A DNA stretch of 47,998 bases. Source: Chloroflexota bacterium. GTDB taxonomy: Bacteria; Chloroflexota; Anaerolineae; J102. Made by a program: the position numbers and the translations under genes. Location: assembly GCA_013151415.1 (NCBI GenBank), contig JAADII010000098.1, positions 1-47,998 of the forward strand, in the 5' to 3' direction. Each line of letters opens with the position of its first letter. Position 1 is the first letter of the stretch. Below the pieces are notes generated by a model. The model had not been told where the DNA came from. It ran no database searches and saw nothing but the letters and a program-made list of their open reading frames with translations. Shown piece after piece: positions 37,393-45,417 of this stretch.

Positions 37393-38274
37393 GTGTCTTC
37401 CTCGCAGCAAGCATCCTATCTTGTCGTTGCCGCGGCCGTGCTGTGGGGCACGGTGGGCGTGGCCGGGAAATGGCTCTACGCGTTGGGCGAGGTCAGCCCC
37501 CTCATGGTGAGTCTATTTCGATTGGGGTTGGCCGCGCCCCTCTTGGCCATGCTCTCGTTTCGCGTGGATCGCGGCGCGCCCTGGCGCATGGCCCGCCAAG
37601 ATGCGCTCTGGTGGGCTTTGGCCATGAGCAGCATGGCCGCGTATCAGATATTCATATTCGCCGCGGTGCAGCGCACCACCGTGACCGCGGCCGCGTTTCT
37701 CAGCATCTGCACAGCGCCTATTTTGGTGGCCGTGGCCGAACCGGTTTTCTTGCGCGAGCGGGTGGATGCGCGCGTGTGGCGGGCGGGTTTGCTGGCTTTG
37801 GTGGGGGTGGCTTTGGTGTTGGGGTTGGGAAATCCGGGCGATTTGGTGCGCCGCGATTATCTTATGGGCAATGCGTTGGCCCTGGCCGCGGCTGCGAGTT
37901 GGGCCACCTATGCCATCGTCGCGCGTCGTTTGGTGTGCGAATACAGCGTCACGCGCATCATTTTCATCACATTTGCGGGCGCGGCCTTGCTGGTTTCGCC
38001 CCTGGCGCTTCCCACCGCGGCCGATCTCGCTTTGCCCTGGCAGGGCTGGCTAATCGCGTTGTATTTGGGTGTGATGGCCACGGCTTTCGCCTATTATCTT
38101 TATGTGCGCGGCCTGCGCGGTCTCACGGCCACCACATCCGTGTTTCTGGCCCTGGCCGAGCCGGGAACCGCGGCCATTTTGGCGGCTTTGCTCTTTCACG
38201 AACAACTCAGTATGGCGGGATGGTTTGGCGTCGCGGCTCTACTGATCGGTCTTCTCGATCTCACGCGGCCCTGA
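37393..38274 (+). CDS. EamA/DMT-family transporter
   Basis: A 293-residue membrane protein with ten spans made of two EamA repeats of about 140 residues. The first repeat has AAAVLWGTVGVAGKWLYALG and ends in the FLSICTAPILVAVAEPVFLRE pattern. The second starts GNALALAAAASWATYAIVARR and ends in FLALAEPGTAAILAALLFHEQL. Both endings carry the Pro/Glu that is conserved in the family's fourth helix. Drug/metabolite transporters of this class export amino acids, nucleosides or other small molecules; the substrate cannot be read from sequence. The start is GTG at 37393; there is no good ribosome site. It converges on livM with only 20 bases between. Confidence 0.9.
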   Translation: MSSSQQASYLVVAAAVLWGTVGVAGKWLYALGEVSPLMVSLFRLGLAAPLLAMLSFRVDRGAPWRMARQDALWWALAMSSMAAYQIFIFAAVQRTTVTAAAFLSICTAPILVAVAEPVFLRERVDARVWRAGLLALVGVALVLGLGNPGDLVRRDYLMGNALALAAAASWATYAIVARRLVCEYSVTRIIFITFAGAALLVSPLALPTAADLALPWQGWLIALYLGVMATAFAYYLYVRGLRGLTATTSVFLALAEPGTAAILAALLFHEQLSMAGWFGVAALLIGLLDLTRP

Positions 38275-38282
38275 AGGGGCCG
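38266..38282. terminator. Short hairpin at the stop of the EamA gene
   Basis: CGGCCC (38266-38271) pairs with GGGCCG (38277-38282) across a loop that contains the TGA stop. It lies in the 20-base gap between converging genes. There is no T-run, so a termination role is uncertain. Confidence 0.3.
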
Positions 38283-38294
38283 GCGGCGGCTCTT

Positions 38295-39335
38295 TCATCC
38301 CATCATCTTGCGCCAACGTTCGAGCAACTCTTCCCATCCCGCCAGCATGTCCCGACGCCGCATTCGCCATGTTCCCACCAGGCCATAGGGCAAGAAGAGC
38401 ACAATCAGCACGTAGATCGCGCCCACCATGAAGCTGGCGCTCTCGCCAAACCATTTATTGAAGTAAAAATCCATGAATTTGAACAGGGCCGCGCCCAGCA
38501 TGGGGCCGCTGAGCGCGCCAATGCCGCCCATGAGCACCATCAGCAGCCCCTCGACCGTGAATCCCAGCCCGGCCACCTCGGGGCTGACGATGGGTTGAAA
38601 GAGCGCGTAGGCCATGCCGGCCAGCGCCGCCGAAATGGAAGCCATGGTGAGCGCCACGAATTTGAAAAGGATGGTGTTGAAGCCCAACATGCGGGCGCGC
38701 TCCTCGTTTTCGCGCGCGGCGATGCACACCCGACCGGTGGGCGAATCGACAAACCGGCGATAGAGCAGATAGACCAGCGCCGCGAAGACCAGCATCAGGT
38801 AATAGAAACGAAGTCGTTCGTCCGAGGGGTTGAGAAAGTCGGGACGGGGGATGCCCTGAAGACCCACATCACCGCCCGTATACTCGCCCAACTCACGCGT
38901 TTTGATCAGGATGTCGAACACATACGCCAACCCCAAGGTCACCAGCGCAAAGGTGATGCCCGACACTCGCGCCAGCACCACGCCAAACAATATCGCCTGC
39001 GCCAGGCCCAACCCCACCACCGCGATCAGCGTCGGCCCCAACGACCATCCCGCGCTTTTCAATAGAATGCCCGTCGCGTATGCGCCCACCGCGAAGAACA
39101 TGGCGTGACCAAAAGAGAGAATGCCCGCGACGCCCAAGATCAGGTCGTAACTGACCGCGTAAATGGCCAGGATGAAGATTTCGATCATCAGGCCCTGGAT
39201 GAACTTGGAGCGGCCCGCTTCTCCGGCCAACATGCTCGCGGGGGATTGCCCATCGAGCAGCCCCACAAGGAAGGGGAGAAGGGCCAGGATGAGAAGCAAG
39301 AGAAGCAGGGAAATGTGCGGGCGTAGGCGTGTCAT
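38295..39335 (-). CDS. livM: LIV-type ABC transporter permease (LivM)
   Basis: One of two membrane subunits of a branched-chain amino acid or amide type ABC importer. The 346-residue protein has about ten spans. LivM landmarks are YAVSYDLILGVAGILSFGHAMFFAVGAYATGI near residues 60-90 and the cytoplasmic coupling loop with IAARENEERARMLGFNTILFKFVAL. The late GGIGALSGPMLGAALF is also typical. The start at 39335 (MTRLRPHISLL) has GGAGG 10 bases upstream. It overlaps the end of livH, whose stop is at 39355, by none; the gap is 19 bases. It is the last gene of the cluster. Confidence 0.94.
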   Translation of the reverse strand: MTRLRPHISLLLLLLILALLPFLVGLLDGQSPASMLAGEAGRSKFIQGLMIEIFILAIYAVSYDLILGVAGILSFGHAMFFAVGAYATGILLKSAGWSLGPTLIAVVGLGLAQAILFGVVLARVSGITFALVTLGLAYVFDILIKTRELGEYTGGDVGLQGIPRPDFLNPSDERLRFYYLMLVFAALVYLLYRRFVDSPTGRVCIAARENEERARMLGFNTILFKFVALTMASISAALAGMAYALFQPIVSPEVAGLGFTVEGLLMVLMGGIGALSGPMLGAALFKFMDFYFNKWFGESASFMVGAIYVLIVLFLPYGLVGTWRMRRRDMLAGWEELLERWRKMMG

Positions 39336-39354
39336 GGGCGTCGATCCTCCAAAG

Positions 39355-40923
39355 TTATTCTCGTCGACCAAAGAGTCCCTGGGGCATGAGAAGCAGGACG
39401 ACGACCATGAGCAGGACGGTGGACGCGGGAACCAGGGGCGGGGTGGGCTTGAAGGGCTCGTCCATGAAGGGCAATTGGATGCCGATCTGACCGTATTTGA
39501 TGATAAATTGCTGCATCAGGCCGACGATGAGCGAGCCCACGGCCGCGCCCGGATAACTGGTGAGCCCGCCGATGGCCAGGGCGATGAGCGCGGTGAGCAG
39601 CACGTGCGCGCCCATCGCGTCGGAAAGGCCGGTCGCAGGAGCGGCCAGGACGCCGCCCAACGCAGCCAGGCCGACGCCCAATGCGAAAACCAGGGTGAAC
39701 ACGCGACGCACATCGATGCCCAGCGCCTCCACCATCTCGCTATCCTGCACCCCCGCGCGGATGATCATGCCCAACCGGGTGCGTTGCAGGATGAGCCACA
39801 CCACCACCAGCACCAGCACGCCCATAACGATGAGGAAGAGTTCGTTGTAGGTGCGGATGCGCGCTTTTTCGCCGGCGATTTCGATGACGATGGTGGAGCA
39901 GTGGTGTTGCAGCCAACCGCCAATGCTCGTGGCCGGACAACCCTCGCCGCGCCCCGCGAAAAGTTCGGGTTTGGGCATGGTGAAGCCCGACCGCCCCCAC
40001 ACCGCGCGCACAATCTCTGTGCCGATGAAGGCCAACCCGAAGGTGAGCATGATCTGGTAGAGCGCGCGTTCGTAGAGAGGCCGAATCAGCGTGGATTCCA
40101 TCAGGCCGCCCAGGCCCACGCCGGTGATGACGGCCATGACAATGGCGAATAGGAAGAGCCAGTTGCTGCTCAGGCTCAGCATGAACGCGGTGAGGGGGGT
40201 ATTGAAACCGTAGATAAGCAGGGCGACCGTGAGCAGGGCCAGAAAGAGGAATAGACCGCGCCGGAGGGCCGCGCTCGCGACCGCGACCGGAGGGCGTCGC
40301 TGCATATTGAACGCGATCAGGCTGGCGGCCAGCAACAGCCCGCCCAATAAAATGCCGCTCCAAACCAACCACGCCGGGACTTCCGCCACCGCAGGTTGCG
40401 CTAATTCGGCCACTCGCTCGGCCTCGAACGTCTGTGTCCAGACGATGGGGCTATCGGTGTATTCGCCGGGATGCCACGCGGCCATTGGCGCGTGCGGGAG
40501 CGCGAGATAGAGGACGAGCAACGCGGCCGCCAACAGACCCCAGGCGAACGCGCGTCGCTCCCGCAGCCGAGCCGGAATCCGGCTCAGACCGAGGGTGAGC
40601 GCCGGCGAGAGCGCGAATCCGGCCAGAAACAGCAACACGGGCGTGGCCAGATCGATGACCGTGTCCGGCCGCACGTAGGCCGTCCAACCCACATACGCGC
40701 CCAGCATGAACAGCGCGCCGTGGGCCAGGTTGAGCACATCCATGAGACCAAAGATGATGGAGAAACCGGATGCAACCAGAAAGGTCACCGCGGCCACCGA
40801 CAGCCCGCGCAGCACCGTCACCAGCCAGTCGCGGGTGCTCATGCCCTGCGCGGCCAGCAGGAATAGGAGCGCCAGCGCAGCCAGGATGATCCACTGTGCG
40901 CGATGGGTGCGGAATGAAGACAT
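39355..40923 (-). CDS. livH: LIV-type ABC permease LivH with large internal expansion
   Basis: The second permease. At 522 residues it is about 220 longer than a usual LivH. The N-terminus is standard (SGFSIIFGLMDVLNLAHGALFMLGAYVG, residues 52-79), and the C-terminal half resumes the family pattern at GLGGLMESTLIRPLYER (270-286), the coupling loop GVQDSEMVEALGIDVRRVF and LTALIALAIGGLTSYPGAAVGSLIVG. Between them, residues 85-255 contain extra hydrophobic segments (about 93-112, 125-142, 185-205 and 222-240) and a polar loop rich in Pro, Glu and Thr. A second insert at 310-355 includes two Cys (GEGCPATSIGG, QHHCST). Both may form outside surfaces facing the binding protein. No clear ribosome site precedes the ATG. 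Confidence 0.92.
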   Translation of the reverse strand: MSSFRTHRAQWIILAALALLFLLAAQGMSTRDWLVTVLRGLSVAAVTFLVASGFSIIFGLMDVLNLAHGALFMLGAYVGWTAYVRPDTVIDLATPVLLFLAGFALSPALTLGLSRIPARLRERRAFAWGLLAAALLVLYLALPHAPMAAWHPGEYTDSPIVWTQTFEAERVAELAQPAVAEVPAWLVWSGILLGGLLLAASLIAFNMQRRPPVAVASAALRRGLFLFLALLTVALLIYGFNTPLTAFMLSLSSNWLFLFAIVMAVITGVGLGGLMESTLIRPLYERALYQIMLTFGLAFIGTEIVRAVWGRSGFTMPKPELFAGRGEGCPATSIGGWLQHHCSTIVIEIAGEKARIRTYNELFLIVMGVLVLVVVWLILQRTRLGMIIRAGVQDSEMVEALGIDVRRVFTLVFALGVGLAALGGVLAAPATGLSDAMGAHVLLTALIALAIGGLTSYPGAAVGSLIVGLMQQFIIKYGQIGIQLPFMDEPFKPTPPLVPASTVLLMVVVLLLMPQGLFGRRE

Positions 40924-40933
40924 GGGGGAGAGG

Positions 40934-41006
40934 AGGTTAAGGTTAAGGTTGAGGTTGAGGTCGGGGTTGGGGTTTCATCGTCCCATCGTCCATCGTCTCA
41001 TCGTCC
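40934..41006. repeat. GGTTAA/GGTTGA hexamers and CATCGTCC units before livH
   Basis: GGTTAA twice, GGTTGA twice, GGTCGG, GGTTGG, GGTTTC run head to tail at 40934-40975. CATCGTCC-like units follow at 40976-41006. The CATCGTC motif recurs at 41855-41870. This fills most of the livF-livH gap. Confidence 0.6.
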
Positions 41007-41074
41007 GGTTGAAATGAGAAGGAAACCGGGATGCGACACCGATGGGGCGGGAAGGGTGTGAGGGAAAGGACATC

Positions 41075-41782
41075 TCACGCCGCGCCGAGATAGCGATGGA
41101 TCGCGGCTTCATCGTGGATGAGATCGGCCATGAGACCGCGCTTGACGGTGCGGCCTTCCTCGATGATGACATAATGCTCGGCCAAAGTGCTGGCCACCAG
41201 GAAATTCTGCTCAACCAGCAGCACGGTGGTCTTGGCCGAAAGGGCCTTGATGGCCTCCATCATTTGCTCAATGATGACCGGCGCCAGGCCCTCGCTGGGT
41301 TCGTCGATGAGCAAAAGTTCGTTGTCGGGAACCAGGGCGCGGGCCACGGCCAGCATCTGTTGTTGCCCGCCCGACAGGTTCGCGCCCGAGAGGTGGATCA
41401 GACGTTTGAGGTCGGGAAAAAGACCGAAGATGAAATCGGCTTTGCGCTCGAGATCGCCCTTCTTACGCTCCGCGATCTTCAGGTTTTCGTACACGCTCAG
41501 GTCGCGAAAGATGGCCCGATGCTCGGGGACATAGCCAATGCCCAAGGCCGCGATTTCATAAGGCCGCCGGCCCTGAATCTCCTCGCCGTTGAAAAGGATT
41601 TTGCCCTGGCTGGGCGGCGTCAGCCCGAGGATGGATTTGAGCGTGGTGGTTTTGCCCGCGCCATTGCGACCCAGCAAGGCCGTGATGCTTCCTTCGGGCG
41701 CGTCCAGGGAAACCCCTTCCAAAATGTGAAAGCGGCCGATGAAGGTGTGGATGGATTGGAGGGAGAGGATGGGGGCGGGCAT
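41075..41782 (-). CDS. livF: LIV-type ABC transporter ATPase (LivF)
   Basis: The shorter of the two ATPase subunits that drive the importer. In 235 residues: Walker A LLGRNGAGKTTTLKSILGL, signature NLSGGQQQMLAVARAL, Walker B LLLIDEPSEGLAP (Ser-Glu-Gly-Leu is the LivF form), and the H-loop region VLLVEQNF. The N-terminal SIHTFIGRFHILEGVSLDAPEG is also characteristic of LivF (aromatic A-loop near the start). No ribosome site is visible. It follows livG by 82 bases that hold a repeat. Confidence 0.95.
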   Translation of the reverse strand: MPAPILSLQSIHTFIGRFHILEGVSLDAPEGSITALLGRNGAGKTTTLKSILGLTPPSQGKILFNGEEIQGRRPYEIAALGIGYVPEHRAIFRDLSVYENLKIAERKKGDLERKADFIFGLFPDLKRLIHLSGANLSGGQQQMLAVARALVPDNELLLIDEPSEGLAPVIIEQMMEAIKALSAKTTVLLVEQNFLVASTLAEHYVIIEEGRTVKRGLMADLIHDEAAIHRYLGAA

Positions 41783-41811
41783 GGGAGGGCAAGTAATCGG
41801 TGGTCAGTGAT

Positions 41812-41864
41812 GCGTGAATCCGTGAACAGTTCACAGTTGATCGGTGGCCGTTATCGTCTCATCG
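41812..41864. repeat. Mixed repeat between livG and livF
   Basis: GTGAATC, CGTGAAC, AGTTCAC, AGTTGAT heptamer-like units are followed by ATCGTCTCATCGTC. It combines motifs of the 6700 and 40934 repeats and ends directly at the livG stop. Confidence 0.5.
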
Positions 41865-42620
41865 TCATGTATACAGTCCTCCGAGATACGCCTTTTGCAC
41901 GATCTCATTCGCGGCGATTTCCGCGGGAGTTCCCTCGGCCAGCACCGCGCCTTGGTGCATGACCGTGATCACGTCCGACGCCTGCATGACCACGTTCATG
42001 TTGTGCTCCACCAGCATGATGGTCTTGTCGCCGGTCTCGCGCACCCGCCGGATCAGGGACATGAGCTCAGGAACTTGCTCTGCGGCCATGCCCGCGGTGG
42101 GTTCGTCCAGCAGCAACAGTTCGGGGTCGGGCGCGAGCAACATGCCCAGTTCCAGCTTGCGCTGATCGCCGTGGGGTAAGGTGCGCGCGAGCATGAACGC
42201 GCGTTCGTCCAGCCCCACCTGGCGGATCACCTCCCAGGCGCGTTCCTCGTACCGCCGGAAACGAGACGCGGGGCTGAGAAGACGAAAATTGTCTTTGCCC
42301 ACAGCCTGAGCGGCCAGTCGCACGTTCTCGAACACGGTCAGGTTGGGGAAGATGTTCGTGATCTGGAAAGAGCGACCAATGCCGATATGCGCCATGCGGT
42401 GTGCGGGCAAACGCGTGATATCTTGCTCCTTGTAAAAAATATGGCCGCGGGTGGGGGGCAAGTTGCCGCTGAGGAGGTTGAACAGGGTGGTTTTGCCCGC
42501 GCCGTTGGGGCCGATGATGGCGTGAAAAGAGCCTTTTTCGACCCGAATGCTCACGTCATCCACGGCCACCAACGCGCCGAATTCCTTGCGCAAGTTCCGG
42601 GTTTCGAGAATGATGGACAT
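41865..42620 (-). CDS. livG: LIV-type ABC transporter ATPase (LivG)
   Basis: The longer ATPase subunit. In 251 residues: LRKEFGALVAVDDVSIRVEKG, Walker A IIGPNGAGKTTLFNLLSG, the LivG-specific stretch ITRLPAHRMAHIGIGRSFQI, and Walker B LLLLDEPTAGMA. The H-loop is in IMLVEHNMNVVMQASD. Its signature is LPHGDQRKLELG, with His-Gly-Asp in place of the usual Ser-Gly-Gly, common in LivG. The C-terminus IVQKAYLGG is also typical. The start at 42620 gives the family N-terminus; an earlier Met at 42656 is less likely. No ribosome site is seen. Confidence 0.95.
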   Translation of the reverse strand: MSIILETRNLRKEFGALVAVDDVSIRVEKGSFHAIIGPNGAGKTTLFNLLSGNLPPTRGHIFYKEQDITRLPAHRMAHIGIGRSFQITNIFPNLTVFENVRLAAQAVGKDNFRLLSPASRFRRYEERAWEVIRQVGLDERAFMLARTLPHGDQRKLELGMLLAPDPELLLLDEPTAGMAAEQVPELMSLIRRVRETGDKTIMLVEHNMNVVMQASDVITVMHQGAVLAEGTPAEIAANEIVQKAYLGGLYT

Positions 42621-42702
42621 GGAAGGACGAAGTGAATGCCCGGCATGGTTCATCACGATTTGTCAAGAACCCTCGACTTGAAATGAACCATGCCGGAGCA
42701 GA

Positions 42703-44106
42703 CTATTGGCCGCTGAGGCTGCCGACGGGGAGGTCTCCGCAGCGATCTTGCTGGTCTTCGGGGAGGAGACAGGGCGGCTCGGGGCGGTTGGTCTTGACCA
42801 GTTCGTAGTACTTGAACTCGGGGTCGTCCAGGTTGAGCAGCTTGACGATGTACATGTCCTGGATGGCCACATGGTCTTCGGGGCGGATGGTGATCTCGCC
42901 CTTGGGGCCGTCGAAGGTCATGCCCTCCATGGCGCTGATGAGCGCGGCTGCGCTGGCGTCGCCGCCTGTGGCCTTGATGGCCTCGATGGCGAGGAGCGCT
43001 GCATTCATGCCGTCGGCGTCGAAGAGGTCGGGCGGCTCGCCGTAGTCGGCCTTGATCTTCTCCACCAACCAGTCGTTGATCTCGTTGTCGGGGAGGGTGT
43101 AATGGTAGAGGATGCCGCTGATCTGGCCTTTCATGCGGTCGATGACGGGGCTGAACACCGCGGCCATGGTGCGGTTGTCGAAGAAGGAGACGCCCAGGCC
43201 CATCTCATCGAGCACGCCCAGTTCGGCTGCGGTCTGGAACATGGGGATGAAGCCGCCGCCGGCCCAGGTGACGATCCAGGCTTCAGCGCCGGAGTCGAGG
43301 ATTTGCTCCATGTAGGGGGTGAAGTCGGTGGTGTCGATGGGGGCGAAGATGTCATCGGCCACGAACTGGCCGCCGAAGAAGGTGCAGGCGTCGCGGGCCG
43401 ATTGAGCGCCGCCGTAGCCAAAGCTGTAATCAGGCGCGATCTGGACGAAGGTCTTGTATTGGGTGGTGAGATACTGACAGAGGTTGATGAAGTCCTGGTA
43501 GTTTTCGCGACTGACGCGGAAGGTGTGGTCGTTGAAGTTGGCGCCGGTGATGTCGTTGGCCGCGGCCGGTGCGACGATGAGGACGATATCGTTTTCTTTG
43601 GCGATCTCCTGCAAGGAGGCGGTGGAGCCGGAGGATACCGTGCCCACGAGGATGTCCACGTCTTCGACATCGATGAGTTCGCGCGCCAGGGATGCGGTGT
43701 TGTCGGCGCTGCCCTGGTCATCGCGGAGGAAGACCTGGATTTCGCAGTCGCCGAGCTTGTAGACGCCGTTGTCGGGGTCGGCTTCGTCGGCTGCGTACTC
43801 AAGCCCGGCCAGGAATCCGCGCTGGGTCATGTTTCCGTAGATGGCCAACGGCCCGGACAGGTCGGTGATGAAACCGATCTTGATGGGCTGAGCGCAAGTG
43901 AGCTTGGCTTCGGATGGGGCTTCGGTGGCCGTGGGCGCTTTGGTTGGCGTAGGGGCTTCGGTAGGCTCCGGAGCCTTGGTCGGCTCAGGCGCTTTGGTGG
44001 GGGGTGGGGGTGGCGAGGTGGCCGTGGGTTCGGCCTGTCCGCCGCCACACGCCGTCAGCAACGCCAACGCGGTCAGCAGTGTGATAAGCAAGATGGCTTT
44101 CTTCAT
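42703..44106 (-). CDS. livK: LIV/amide-type ABC substrate-binding lipoprotein (LivK)
   Basis: The extracytoplasmic binding protein of the importer. In 467 residues: a lipoprotein signal with lipobox LLTAC (Cys20), a Pro/Thr/Lys/Glu spacer at about 25-65, then a type 1 periplasmic-binding fold beginning QPIKIGFITDLSGPLAIYGNMTQRG. The family pocket signatures VGTVSSGSTASLQEIAKEND and TFRVSRENYQDFINLCQYL are visible. A C-terminal extension with several Cys (PPCLLPEDQQDRC) is unusual and may form a disulfide. AAAAGGAG lies 8 bases before the ATG. The ligand class (branched amino acids, amides, aromatic acids) cannot be decided by eye. Confidence 0.93.
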   Translation of the reverse strand: MKKAILLITLLTALALLTACGGGQAEPTATSPPPPPTKAPEPTKAPEPTEAPTPTKAPTATEAPSEAKLTCAQPIKIGFITDLSGPLAIYGNMTQRGFLAGLEYAADEADPDNGVYKLGDCEIQVFLRDDQGSADNTASLARELIDVEDVDILVGTVSSGSTASLQEIAKENDIVLIVAPAAANDITGANFNDHTFRVSRENYQDFINLCQYLTTQYKTFVQIAPDYSFGYGGAQSARDACTFFGGQFVADDIFAPIDTTDFTPYMEQILDSGAEAWIVTWAGGGFIPMFQTAAELGVLDEMGLGVSFFDNRTMAAVFSPVIDRMKGQISGILYHYTLPDNEINDWLVEKIKADYGEPPDLFDADGMNAALLAIEAIKATGGDASAAALISAMEGMTFDGPKGEITIRPEDHVAIQDMYIVKLLNLDDPEFKYYELVKTNRPEPPCLLPEDQQDRCGDLPVGSLSGQ

Positions 44107-44133
44107 TCTGTTGACTCCTTTTGAGAGGGAGGA

Positions 44134-44206
44134 GAGGTTGAGTGGAGATTGGTTGAGATTCGGTGGAGATTGGGAAGGGTTGGGGGTTCGAGGTTTCGGG
44201 GTTGGC
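44134..44206. repeat. GGTTGAG/GGAGATT repeat upstream of livK
   Basis: GAGGTTGAG, GGAGATT, GGTTGAG, GGTGGAGATT and GGGTTGG-type units follow one another with 6-7 base spacing. It lies between the livK ribosome site and the inverted-repeat element at 44224. Confidence 0.5.
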
Positions 44207-44223
44207 TTCACTGAAAAAAGGTT

Positions 44224-44331
44224 CACCGCCGAGCCCGCGGAGGACGCAGAGAGGAAAATGAGGTGAATTGAGCCATATTTTTCTCTTAAAACGCCCACTG
44301 TTTCTTCGCGCTCTCAGCGAACTCAGTGGTG
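44224..44331. repeat. Imperfect inverted repeat, possible dispersed element
   Basis: A left arm near 44225-44254 and a right arm near 44302-44330 match as inverted copies at roughly 20 of 30 positions. Each contains ACC-C-GAG and GAG-CGC blocks (ACCGCCGAG on one side, CTCAGTGGT on the other). The spacer is A/T-rich. The arms resemble a repeat I associate with other environmental bacteria with the theme CACCGCxGAG-GACGC-GAG. It separates the hydrolase gene from livK. Confidence 0.5.
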
Positions 44332-44352
44332 GAATAGCTTTTTTCAGGAGAG

Positions 44353-45417
44353 CTAAGCTTGCGCGAGAAAAGCGTGGAAGATGTCGTTGAATGCTTTGGG
44401 CTTTTCGATGTGGGGAGCGTGCGCCGTGTCGGGGATTACATGCTCAGTGAACGCGCCACCGGTGCGAACATAGTCCTCCAACACTGTGCGCGTTTGGCTC
44501 ACCATGGGTTGGGGCGGAAAGATATCCTCACCGGGCCATCCGGGAACAAGCCCCATCTTGCCCAACGCGCCGAAATCGAAGAACGAGTTATCCGACACAA
44601 TGAGATCGTCGCTGCCGCGCACCCAAAGGATGGGTGGTTTACGCGCCATGGTCAGCAAGGCGGGCACATCGTCTCGCACATATTTGGGGCTGCCCGCGTT
44701 GATAGGCCCCCACACGCCCGGCGCGACGTTGGGCCAGTTGGGTGAGGGGACGAAATCGCCTGGGTAGCGATCTTCGCCCACTTTTTCCTGCAAGGCCGCG
44801 GTGAGAAAGTCCTCCTCGCGGGCCGCGCGGAAAGGCGGTTTGTAGTAGAAGGCGTTGATGACGTTGCGCGGCGAGTTTTGGTCTTCGTCGCTGCGATCGC
44901 CGGCTTTGATGCGCTTCACAAATTCGGGATTGACCACGCCGCCGCCCGAACCCGCGAAATCATCGTAACAGGGTTCGCCGTCCAAACCTTTGGTGCCGCC
45001 AAATCCATAGGGCGAGACCGGATTCACCAGGGTGATGGAGCGAACGAGATCGGGGTAATCGATGAGAAAGCGGTAAAGCGCGCCTCCGCCCAACGACCAT
45101 CCCACCAGATGCGCTGGCTCGAGACTCATGGCCGCAAATAGCGCGGCCAGGTCGTCCGACCAGACGCGATAGCCGCGGCGCGCGTCGATGAGCTTGTCCT
45201 CGGTCCAGCCATAACCCCGCAGGTCGGGCGCGACGCCGCGATAGCCCTCGGGCAAGGCCAGCATGATCTCTTCCCAAAAGATGGCCGCGGAAAAGTTGCC
45301 ATGTACAAACACCACCGGCGCGCCCTCTTTGGGACCGCATGTCAAAACGTGAAAGCGAATGCGGTCGGTGTCGATGAATTGGGAAGTCGTTCCTTCGAGA
45401 TGGGGAATGTCGTTCAT
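44353..45417 (-). CDS. Alpha/beta hydrolase
   Basis: A 354-residue esterase or amidase of the alpha/beta fold. Landmarks are the oxyanion hairpin VVFVHGNFSA, the nucleophile Ser108 in LVGWSLGGG, an acidic residue in LWVRGSDDLIV and the catalytic His near 333 in DTAHAPHIE. A long cap (about 135-250) with many Gly, Tyr and Asp residues probably selects the substrate. Its ATG overlaps the stop of the gene upstream (ATGA at 45414-45417), and AGGAGG lies 7 bases before it, so translation is coupled. Lying between a MetX-like enzyme and livK, it likely acts on the imported compound or its CoA-linked product. The exact reaction is unknown. Confidence 0.9.
   Translation of the reverse strand: MNDIPHLEGTTSQFIDTDRIRFHVLTCGPKEGAPVVFVHGNFSAAIFWEEIMLALPEGYRGVAPDLRGYGWTEDKLIDARRGYRVWSDDLAALFAAMSLEPAHLVGWSLGGGALYRFLIDYPDLVRSITLVNPVSPYGFGGTKGLDGEPCYDDFAGSGGGVVNPEFVKRIKAGDRSDEDQNSPRNVINAFYYKPPFRAAREEDFLTAALQEKVGEDRYPGDFVPSPNWPNVAPGVWGPINAGSPKYVRDDVPALLTMARKPPILWVRGSDDLIVSDNSFFDFGALGKMGLVPGWPGEDIFPPQPMVSQTRTVLEDYVRTGGAFTEHVIPDTAHAPHIEKPKAFNDIFHAFLAQA

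Noticed and set aside
37347-39065. A 572-codon plus-strand frame across the EamA gene and livM
   Set aside because: It spans two well-supported genes in other frames and shows no domain; the sequence is Arg/Gly/His-rich shadow.
42706-44124. A 472-codon plus-strand frame antisense to livK
   Set aside because: Composition is almost only Val, Gly, Asp, Glu and Ala, as expected from the reverse of a GC-rich gene. livK has a lipobox, ribosome site and family motifs.
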